From the NCBI GenBank assembly GCA_020441605.1, contig JAGRLX010000030.1:1-10352 (forward strand): a stretch of 10,352 nt of DNA. Direction: 5' to 3'. A model generated the notes under the pieces. It was not told the DNA's origin and did not search any database. It saw only the letters and a program-made list of their open reading frames with translations. Of this stretch, positions 5,978 to 10,352 are shown piece by piece. Made by a program: the position numbers and the translations under genes. Each line of letters begins with the position of its first letter. The first letter of the stretch is position 1. Source of the DNA: Alphaproteobacteria bacterium. Its GTDB lineage: Bacteria; Pseudomonadota; Alphaproteobacteria; Rhizobiales; Aestuariivirgaceae.

Positions 5978-6586
5978 TCACTCGAACTCGATACGCATTA
6001 CGACCCGGCGCTTGCTTGGGCGGGAAACCTCGGTGAAGCCGGCGGCCGCGAAGATGCTGCGGCTTCCCACATGTAGCTCGCCCCATGTGATTTCTGTTCC
6101 AGGCGTCGTGATCATCGGGTAGCCCTCAAGTGCCCGTGCACCATGCCGCCGCGCATGATCCACCGCAGCGCGCGCCAGCGCGTAGGTGATACGTTGCCGT
6201 CGGAATTTCTTGTGGACGACGAAACAGGTCGCGGCCCAGACGGCATCGTCTGCCTTGTCCTCCTTGCGACCCTTCCAAGGAGTCTGGCCAAGCCGGATAT
6301 AGGCGCTTCGAGGTTCGACGGCGCACCATCCCACGACAGCGCCGGAGTGGTAGGCGACCAGACCGCTCGTTGCCGTAGCACCGGGGGTGTCGCACTGTGC
6401 CTGTGCCCGGAACCGATCTGGCCGGGCCTCGGCGGAGAGAGGATCCTTGTACCACTCCTGGCAGGGTGTCTTGAAACGCTGGCACCAGCAGTTTCGATGA
6501 TAGCCGCGCGCCGCAAAGAAAGCCCGCATGTCGTCGAAGGACGCTTCGCTGGCCGGAACGATCTGAAGGGTCTGGGATTTGGTCAT
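5978..6586 (-). CDS. GNAT family N-acetyltransferase
   Basis: A 202-residue protein with the GNAT acetyl-CoA-binding architecture. The N-terminal half carries a cysteine-rich RNCWCQRFKTP element (31-41), typical of a GNAT subgroup with CWC near the substrate site. A beta-4/motif A region follows (AATCFVVHKKFRRQRITYAL, 118-137), where the pyrophosphate-binding loop reads RRQRIT instead of the usual R/Q-x-x-G-x-G/A, then ARAAVDHARRHGARALEGYP and a C-terminal FAAAGFTEV motif-B-like end. It should transfer an acetyl group from acetyl-CoA to an unidentified small molecule or protein amine. Start ATG 6586 has a weak GGGAT upstream. It is transcribed toward the recombinase remnant and has no evident partner gene. 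The family is secure; the substrate is unknown. Confidence 0.88.
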   Translation of the reverse strand: MTKSQTLQIVPASEASFDDMRAFFAARGYHRNCWCQRFKTPCQEWYKDPLSAEARPDRFRAQAQCDTPGATATSGLVAYHSGAVVGWCAVEPRSAYIRLGQTPWKGRKEDKADDAVWAATCFVVHKKFRRQRITYALARAAVDHARRHGARALEGYPMITTPGTEITWGELHVGSRSIFAAAGFTEVSRPSKRRVVMRIEFE

Positions 6587-6967
6587 GGCGCGCTGATCCC
6601 GGTTGGCTGGTCTCTTGGTCGGTCCCCTTGCCCTGTCGTCTCAGCCTCGTACCAAACGCAGGGCTTGTAAGGCAAACGGTTGATGCCGCCGGTCATTTGA
6701 CAGGTCCGGGGGAAAGCTTGGACGGTGTCGTTCGGTCCTCTTCTGGCCGACGATATCGACAGGATCAATGTCGACGACGATCCCAAGATCGACCGTGGCG
6801 TCGGGGCTGGCACCCGCGCTTGCCTGCGGATCTTCCGAGCTTGGCTCGCGCGGCAAAGGCAGACGAGGATCCTTGCTGCAACCTCGGCGCATGGCGGCGG
6901 GCCGCAATCGGCAGCGTATTATGCCTATGGTGCATTGCCGCATTGCAGAAAAAACATGCCCCAGAGA
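6587..6967. other. Gene-free stretch upstream of the sRNA candidate
   Basis: About 380 nt between the GNAT start and the putative sRNA promoter. Several frames stay open on both strands, but none has a convincing ribosome site, domain or family resemblance. One + frame (about 6800-6870) reads L-R-I-F-R-A-W-L-A-R-Q-R-Q-T-R, which hints at the arginine-rich start of a DUF1127 protein, the usual neighbour of cuckoo RNAs, but it lacks the conserved second half. It presumably contains the GNAT promoter. I see nothing else I can support. Confidence 0.4.
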
Positions 6968-6996
6968 TTGTGCAGACGCAGCATAGACCGCATCAT
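6968..6996 (+). promoter_or_regulatory. Possible promoter of the sRNA candidate
   Basis: TTGTGC (6968-6973), a 17-nt spacer and CATCAT (6991-6996) would start RNA near 7003, just before the first hairpin. Both boxes are imperfect matches to the housekeeping consensus. In Rhodobacter, CcsR RNAs are known to be transcribed with heat-shock sigma factors, so an alternative sigma factor is possible. Transcription from further upstream with processing is equally possible. Confidence 0.3.
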
Positions 6997-7002
6997 TTGA
7001 TT

Positions 7003-7083
7003 GTGTTCGGTTCTCTCCTCCTCCCTGAATCGAGCCAGAATATATGGCGGCATCCACCTCCTCCCGGATGCCGCCTTTTGATT
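7003..7083 (+). ncRNA. Cuckoo/CcsR-like small RNA: two hairpins with CCUCCUCCC loops
   Basis: Two adjacent hairpins each present the anti-Shine-Dalgarno motif CCTCCTCCC in the loop. Hairpin 1 has a 9-bp stem (7005-7013 with 7027-7035, two G-U pairs) and a 13-nt loop containing the motif at 7017-7025. Hairpin 2 has a perfect 10-bp stem (GGCGGCATCC 7046-7055 with GGATGCCGCC 7066-7075) and the 10-nt loop ACCTCCTCCC, followed by TTTTGATTTT. This two-hairpin architecture, with the second hairpin as terminator, is that of the cuckoo RNA family, including the stress-induced CcsR RNAs of Rhodobacter sphaeroides, which usually lie downstream of a DUF1127 gene. No clear DUF1127 gene is visible here. 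The exact 5' end is inferred. Confidence 0.75.
7046..7083 (+). terminator. Rho-independent terminator (second hairpin of the sRNA)
   Basis: A perfect 10-bp stem with loop ACCTCCTCCC is followed directly by TTTTGATTTT on the + strand. The flank on the other side is ATATAT, so it is directional. It ends the sRNA candidate. Confidence 0.85.
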
Positions 7084-7412
7084 TTGGGTTCCAGTTCGGT
7101 CAGCCAGGCACAACCAAACGGCAGTCCCCACGTTACGGTTCGGTGATCGGACGAACGGTAAGTCCGTAGGATATCCGATTTCGAGATTGCGGTAGTTCTT
7201 CTGCCTGCAGAGCGGAAAGCTGGCCGTAGCGGGTGTTGTGCTTGGCACCTTTCCTTGCCCAATCCTCGGCACCGAACCGCCGATAGCTCCCTCACAGTTC
7301 CTGATACGGGTGCGGGCGATCTGGGAGAATTGCCGGATCATCGCGGGGAGTTCAACTCGACGATCAGCGGCATACCAGATATAGTATCATGACTAGGTAC
7401 TTTTTCTATTTG
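7084..7412. other. Gene-free stretch between sRNA terminator and LexA-controlled gene
   Basis: About 330 nt with no coding region I can support. A minus-strand frame from 7341 stays open through the sRNA hairpins, which makes it an unlikely gene, and it shows no domain I recognise. No tRNA arms or inverted repeats stand out. The last 50 nt become AT-rich toward the promoter of the next gene. Confidence 0.4.
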
Positions 7413-7441
7413 TTGCCTTTGTTCTTGTAATGTTCTAAATT
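7413..7441 (+). promoter_or_regulatory. Promoter of the two-repeat protein
   Basis: TTGCCT (7413-7418), a 17-nt spacer and TAAATT (7436-7441) form a plausible housekeeping promoter 27 nt before the start codon. The spacer contains the LexA box at 7421-7435, the arrangement expected for LexA repression. Confidence 0.5.
7421..7435 (+). promoter_or_regulatory. LexA (SOS) box GTTC-N7-GTTC upstream of the two-repeat protein
   Basis: GTTCTTGTAATGTTC matches the alphaproteobacterial LexA operator exactly. It lies 33 nt before the ATG at 7469 in an AT-rich stretch, and fills the -10/-35 spacer of the predicted promoter. This predicts DNA-damage induction of the downstream gene. Confidence 0.75.
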
Positions 7442-7468
7442 GGCAGCAATCATCTGGAGGATGCCTGC

Positions 7469-7756
7469 ATGGCCACGATCACCCTGCCCGCAACGCCCAA
7501 GCAGATCGCCTATGCGCGTCAGATTGCGTCGTGTCAGAACGTCTTGCTGCCTTGGGACGTCCAATCGAACCGGGCAAAAATCAGTGCCTGGATCTCGACG
7601 AATGCCGGACTGAAACCAGTTCTTGATCCGCGGCCGTCGTCGAAGCAGGTTGCCTTCGCTGAGCGTTTGGCGCGGCGTCGCCGCGTGTCGGTTCCCGACG
7701 AATGCTTCAAGGATCGCGGATTGATGTCGCGCTGGATCGATCACAACAGAGTCTAG
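7469..7756 (+). CDS. Small two-repeat protein (topoisomerase-tail-like PTPKQ repeats), predicted SOS gene
   Basis: A 95-residue soluble, basic protein made of two copies of a roughly 35-residue motif. Residues 8-45 carry TPKQIAYARQIA...LP...ISAWISTN and residues 56-93 carry SSKQVAFAERLA...VPDECFKDRGLMSRWIDHN. The pattern (T/S)PKQ-x-A-(Y/F)-A-x-x-(I/L)-A, an L/V-P step, an acidic or basic residue and a W-I-D ending is one I associate with tails of some bacterial type IA topoisomerases and with small proteins of alphaproteobacterial accessory DNA; that similarity is recalled, not searched. TGGAGG at 7455-7460 lies 8 nt before ATG 7469. The LexA box and promoter just upstream predict DNA-damage induction, so a DNA-binding or repair-associated role is plausible. 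Inverted repeats directly follow the stop. No partner gene is adjacent. Confidence 0.8.
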   Translation: MATITLPATPKQIAYARQIASCQNVLLPWDVQSNRAKISAWISTNAGLKPVLDPRPSSKQVAFAERLARRRRVSVPDECFKDRGLMSRWIDHNRV

Positions 7757-7840
7757 TTTCGGGCTGACGCTTGCAGACGGCAACGAAAGTATCAGCCGAA
7801 AGCCCATTCCGATAAGGTGGGGCACTGTCCCGGCTGATAC
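7757..7840 (+). repeat. Three-part inverted repeat with competing pairings
   Basis: Directly after the TAG of the two-repeat gene lie TTTCGGGCTGA (7757-7767), GTATCAGCCGAAA (7789-7801) and CGGCTGATAC (7831-7840). The middle element can pair either upstream (10 bp with one bulged G) or downstream (perfect 10 bp, 32-nt loop), but not both. No T-run follows, so a simple rho-independent terminator is unlikely. It could be a 3'-end structure, a protein site or an attachment-like site. Confidence 0.5.
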
Positions 7841-7917
7841 CGAGGTTGACAGAGCGGGCCGATCGAATGCGCGGCCTTTGCGGCCCTCGTCAGGCAACTT
7901 TGTCTTATCAGACGGAT

Positions 7918-7942
7918 CGGCCCCGGCCAAAGGCCGGGGCCG
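7918..7942 (-). terminator. Strong GC hairpin downstream of the hydrolase gene
   Basis: CGGCCCCGGCC (7918-7928) and GGCCGGGGCCG (7932-7942) pair perfectly over 11 bp around a 3-nt loop. It begins 11 nt after the hydrolase stop on the minus strand. There is no T-run on the minus-strand side, so it is a probable transcript end rather than a textbook terminator; it may work for both directions. Confidence 0.55.
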
Positions 7943-7953
7943 TCGTTGTCCGA

Positions 7954-8868
7954 TCAGAGCGACTTCTGGAAGAAGGGTGTCAGAACCTTGACCGCCTCGT
8001 CGACGAACGGCGCGCCGTCATAGAGGTCCATGTGATTGGCGCCGTCCACCACATGGAAGTTCTTGTCGGCGCTGGCGGCGCGCTCATAGAGATCGTCGCT
8101 CATCCACTTGCTGCCGGCGACGCTCCCCGCAACGATCTGCAGGGGCTGGGTGAGGTAGGCCTCCGCGAAATTGTAGGCGTCGTAGGTGATGAGCTGCGTC
8201 AGGCTGCGGGCCGTGCCGTAGCCGGGCGCCGTCGGATGTTGAGCACGCTGCGTGTGGTAATATTCCCAGGCTTGGCGCAGTTCCTCGTTCGGCGCGTCCG
8301 CTTCGTTCAGCGGAGCCATCGGGATCTGCGCAAGGTCTCCGCCCTGCGCATCCGCGGTGCGCGCACCGGATCCCGCCTCGAGATAGGGCAGCGCATCGGC
8401 ATCGGCCACGTCGTTGTCCCAGCCGTTGCGGAACATCGCTCCGATGTTCACTGCGCTCACGGTGCCGACGGCCTTGATCCGGCGGTCGTTGATCGCGGCG
8501 TTGGCGGTGTATCCGCCCCCTGCGCAGATGCCCATGGCACCGATCCGGTCGGCATCGACATAGTCGAGCGTGGTCAGGTGGTCGATGACCGCACTGACAT
8601 CCTCGGTCCGGATGTAGGGGTTCTCGAGCTGGCGCAGGTCGCCTCCGGACTCGCCCTGGTACGAGGCGTCATAGGCGATGGTCACAAAGCCCCGCTTCGC
8701 CAGTTCCGCGGCGTAGGTGCCGGCAGTCTGCTCCTTCACGCCGCCGCCGGGATGGCTGACGACGATCGCGGGATAGCGCGTGCCCTCCTCGAAGCCCTCC
8801 GGAAGGTTGATCACGGCCGACATCTCGACGCCGGGGTTGTTGGTGTTGGTGAAGCTGATCTTGGTCAT
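7954..8868 (-). CDS. Alpha/beta hydrolase, YcjY/dienelactone-hydrolase-like
   Basis: The 304-residue protein has an alpha/beta-hydrolase fold. Counting from the chosen start: PAIVVSHPGGG with the oxyanion-hole region (34-43), FVTIAYDASYQGES (61-74), the nucleophile elbow GAMGICAGGGY (110-120) with Cys115 in place of serine, and the C-terminal histidine in DGANHMDLYD (His279). A cysteine nucleophile is the dienelactone-hydrolase type; length and layout resemble E. coli YcjY (about 306 residues). It should hydrolyse an ester, lactone or thioester; the substrate is unknown. ATG 8868 is preferred over ATG 8880 because GGAGA lies 5 nt upstream of it, while 8880 has none. It is divergent from a LysR gene with a near-palindrome between them, matching the E. 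coli ycjY-pgrR neighbourhood, so control by that LysR is likely. A GC hairpin follows the stop. Confidence 0.87.
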   Translation of the reverse strand: MTKISFTNTNNPGVEMSAVINLPEGFEEGTRYPAIVVSHPGGGVKEQTAGTYAAELAKRGFVTIAYDASYQGESGGDLRQLENPYIRTEDVSAVIDHLTTLDYVDADRIGAMGICAGGGYTANAAINDRRIKAVGTVSAVNIGAMFRNGWDNDVADADALPYLEAGSGARTADAQGGDLAQIPMAPLNEADAPNEELRQAWEYYHTQRAQHPTAPGYGTARSLTQLITYDAYNFAEAYLTQPLQIVAGSVAGSKWMSDDLYERAASADKNFHVVDGANHMDLYDGAPFVDEAVKVLTPFFQKSL

Positions 8869-8905
8869 CTCGGTCTCCATGCAGCGCGGGATGCGCTTTC
8901 GATGG

Positions 8906-8925
8906 GGCCAATATGCATGTTGGCC
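8906..8925. promoter_or_regulatory. 20-bp near-palindrome, candidate operator of the divergent LysR
   Basis: GGCCAATATGCATGTTGGCC is symmetric about ATGCAT with a single mismatched pair. It sits in the 109-nt hydrolase/LysR intergenic region. Its right half contains the TTGGCC that would be the -35 box of the LysR gene, so binding there would explain autorepression. Confidence 0.6.
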
Positions 8926-8949
8926 AGCTTAGTGATTAGACGGTATATT
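8920..8949 (+). promoter_or_regulatory. Putative promoter of the second LysR gene
   Basis: TTGGCC (8920-8925), an 18-nt spacer and TATATT (8944-8949) lie 28 nt before the ATG at 8978. The -35 box overlaps the near-palindrome. The -10 match is good, the -35 partial. Confidence 0.4.
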
Positions 8950-8977
8950 CTTTATGAGCCTATCAATCTGGTGATCA

Positions 8978-9919
8978 ATGCGCCGCGAAGACATTGCCGA
9001 TCTGACCGCCTTCGTGATCGTTTCCGAAGAGGGTAGCTTTACCGCAGCCGCCCGGCGTCTCGGGATCACGCAATCGGCGCTCAGCCAGATCGTCAGGCGG
9101 CTGGAGGATCGTTTGGGCCTGCGCCTGCTGACGCGTACGACGCGCAGCGTCGCGGCAACGGCCGCCGGCGAACGGATCGTTCAGCGTCTCGGACCGCTCG
9201 TTCGCGAGATCGACAACGACCTGGCGGAACTCAGCAGCCTGCGCGACACGCCATCGGGCCACATCCGCATCACATCCGTCGAGCATGCCGCCAGAACCGT
9301 ACTGCTGCCAAGTCTCAAGGATGTGCTACGCGGCAATCCCGACATCAACGTCGAGATCGTGGTCGACTACGGGCTTGTCGATGTGGTGGCAGAGCGCTTC
9401 GACGCGGGCGTGCGGCTGGGCGAACACGTCGAGAAAGACATGATTTCCGTCAGGATCAGCCCGGACATCCCAATGGCTCTTGTCGGCTCGCCGGAATACC
9501 TGGGCGGACGAAAAACACCAAAAGCTCCCGAAGACCTCACCGAGCATCGCGCCATCCACCTTCGCCTGTCCGACGCAAGTGGAGTGAACGCATGGCGGCT
9601 GTCGAAGGCGGGCGTAACCAAGCGCGCCCGGGTCGATGGGCAACTGACCCTGAACAGGATTGACCTCATCCTGGAGGCTGCTCTCGCCGGGCATGGCCTG
9701 GCCTATTTGCCAATCGATCAGGTACAGGATCATATCGTGGTTGGGTCGCTGGTGCAGGTCTTGGAAGATTGGACCACTGCTCTGCCGGGCTACCACATCT
9801 ACTACCCGAACCGGCACCACAATGTCCCTGCGTTCCGCATGGTGATCGACGCGCTGAAAGCTTACGCGAAGCAGAAGACCCGAGGCCGATCATCGGGCGG
9901 CGGAAAAGCGAAGAAGTGA
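8978..9919 (+). CDS. LysR-type transcriptional regulator, PgrR-like
   Basis: A 313-residue LysR regulator. The winged helix-turn-helix (about 5-65) contains FVIVSEEGSFTAAARRLG, then ITQSALSQIVRRLEDRLGLR and LLTRTTRSVAATAAGE; the effector domain follows (SGHIRITSVEHA from about 92, R-F-D-A-G-V-R-L-G at 138-146, G-H-G-L-A-Y-L-P around 237-244). A lysine- and glycine-rich tail (299-313) extends past the usual end. These features fit the subgroup that includes E. coli PgrR, whose gene also neighbours ycjY. It is divergent from the hydrolase gene across 109 nt with a 20-bp near-palindrome that overlaps its own -35 box, so it probably controls the hydrolase and itself. The inducer is unknown. ATG 8978 gives the standard LysR N-terminus; the ribosome site is weak. 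Confidence 0.93.
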   Translation: MRREDIADLTAFVIVSEEGSFTAAARRLGITQSALSQIVRRLEDRLGLRLLTRTTRSVAATAAGERIVQRLGPLVREIDNDLAELSSLRDTPSGHIRITSVEHAARTVLLPSLKDVLRGNPDINVEIVVDYGLVDVVAERFDAGVRLGEHVEKDMISVRISPDIPMALVGSPEYLGGRKTPKAPEDLTEHRAIHLRLSDASGVNAWRLSKAGVTKRARVDGQLTLNRIDLILEAALAGHGLAYLPIDQVQDHIVVGSLVQVLEDWTTALPGYHIYYPNRHHNVPAFRMVIDALKAYAKQKTRGRSSGGGKAKK

Positions 9920-10154
9920 CGCCGTTAACCCGACGCCTGGCGCGATTGACATGGAATGCACGATATAAGCGGTGCCATTATCGTTACCGGAGCGGAAGCG
10001 GATTTAGAGAAGCTGACAAACCTGTGCCAAACTGACTGAACGCCAGCATAGAAATTCAGCATGCCCAATGTGTGTCAAACGTTTAGTCTTTCTGCCCGGG
10101 TCACTCAAGACGGTCCCGTAGCCTAGGATCCGTCGCTCTTTCCAGCCGCCACAT

Positions 10155-10169
10155 GTTCTGGCATTGTTC
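10155..10169 (+). promoter_or_regulatory. LexA (SOS) box GTTC-N7-GTTC upstream of the SRAP gene
   Basis: GTTCTGGCATTGTTC matches the alphaproteobacterial LexA operator exactly and lies 39 nt before the SRAP start codon. SRAP proteins are SOS-associated, so site and gene support each other. Confidence 0.8.
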
Positions 10170-10208
10170 TCAATCGAAGCCCTGTTCCGATTCCCGAGCG
10201 TACCGCAG

Positions 10209-10352
10209 ATGTGCAATCTCTATTCCCAGACCAAGAGCCAGGACGCGATGCGCCACCTGTTCGACGACATGGTCGAGGGGGATGAGGAACTTGTAGACAG
10301 CACCGGGAACCTGCCGCCTCAACCTGGCATCTGGCCCGATTATCCGGCACCG
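10209..10352 (+). CDS. SRAP (SOS response-associated peptidase, YedK/HMCES-like), N-terminal part
   Basis: The frame opens at ATG 10209 and runs off the right edge after 48 codons. It begins MCNLYSQTKSQDAMRHLF, the SRAP start in which Cys2 becomes N-terminal after methionine removal and forms a covalent thiazolidine link to abasic sites in single-stranded DNA. The following TGNLPPQPGIWPDYPAP is typical of the alphaproteobacterial branch of the family. The protein protects abasic sites during replication and repair. The glutamate, histidine and DNA-contact residues lie beyond the window. A LexA box 39 nt upstream predicts SOS induction. The 289 nt between the preceding LysR gene and this start hold no other gene that I can see. 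Assignment rests on the N-terminus only but is distinctive. Confidence 0.85.
   Translation, partial: MCNLYSQTKSQDAMRHLFDDMVEGDEELVDSTGNLPPQPGIWPDYPAP

Noticed and set aside
6800..6870. DUF1127-like Arg-rich stretch upstream of the sRNA
   Set aside because: Only a short R/L/W-rich segment is suggestive; the conserved D-x-G-hydrophobic second half of DUF1127 is missing in all three frames, so I do not call a gene or pseudogene.
6925..7341. Minus-strand frame of 138 codons with a gene-like N-terminus
   Set aside because: It reads through both sRNA hairpins and the terminator, has no ribosome site that I can see and no recognisable domain.
7846..9036. Long open frame on the + strand (396 codons)
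   Set aside because: It is antisense to the well-supported alpha/beta hydrolase and mirrors its high-GC codon pattern; no domain is visible and it runs into the LysR gene.
9946..9969. TTGACA followed by TATAAG, promoter-like
   Set aside because: The spacer is only 12 nt, too short for a working promoter, and the SRAP start is 240 nt away.
10004..10350. Minus-strand open frames at the right end
   Set aside because: They overlap the SRAP start and its LexA box in antisense and show no family features.
1..10352. CRISPR arrays, tRNA or rRNA genes, complete insertion sequences
   Set aside because: No regularly spaced direct repeats, no tRNA arm patterns, no rRNA stretches and no intact transposase frames were seen on either strand.

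Overview
The window is high-GC DNA that reads like the chromosome or a large plasmid of an alphaproteobacterium, most likely Rhodobacterales. Three things point there: two GTTC-N7-GTTC LexA boxes (the alphaproteobacterial SOS operator), a two-hairpin RNA with CCUCCUCCC loops (the layout of the 'cuckoo'/CcsR small RNAs of Rhodobacteraceae and Rhizobiales), and the style of several proteins. The species cannot be named from this sequence. No tRNA, rRNA, CRISPR array or intact transposase was found.

Region 1 (1-2652, + strand) is a run of co-oriented genes: the 3' end of a ClpG/ClpK/ClpC-type AAA+ ATPase with an acidic tail, a MarC-family membrane protein, a small YrhK-domain membrane protein and fdhD (sulfur carrier for formate dehydrogenase maturation). 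marC and yrhK are separated by 1 nt, and yrhK and fdhD overlap by ATGA, so the last three are probably co-transcribed. Region 2 (2662-4152, - strand) holds a LysR-type regulator convergent with fdhD, and upstream of it a small two-TM ion-channel-like protein whose selectivity-filter region is not the potassium TVGYG type.

Region 3 (4214-5980) looks accessory. It holds a two-gene minus-strand operon: a protein with a heptad-repeat N-terminus and a C-terminal domain resembling predicted pPIWI-associated nucleases, then a DUF3892 protein. Upstream lies the decayed remnant of a serine recombinase, and then a GNAT acetyltransferase gene (5978-6586).

Region 4 (6587-7950) is mostly non-coding on the evidence available. 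It contains the cuckoo-like sRNA candidate (about 7003-7083) and a 95-aa two-repeat protein preceded by a LexA box, followed by mutually exclusive inverted repeats. Region 5 (7954-9919) is a divergent pair, a YcjY/dienelactone-hydrolase-like alpha/beta hydrolase and a LysR regulator, with a 20-bp near-palindrome between them. This resembles E. coli ycjY next to pgrR. Region 6 (10155-10352) is the start of an SRAP (YedK/HMCES-like) gene with its own LexA box, cut by the window end.

The common thread is stress: protein disaggregation, membrane stress proteins, a putative stress sRNA with anti-Shine-Dalgarno loops, and two independent SOS-controlled genes within 3 kb. The best candidates for something little described are the heptad-repeat/DUF3892 operon, the LexA-controlled two-repeat protein, and the sRNA locus that lacks a recognisable DUF1127 partner.
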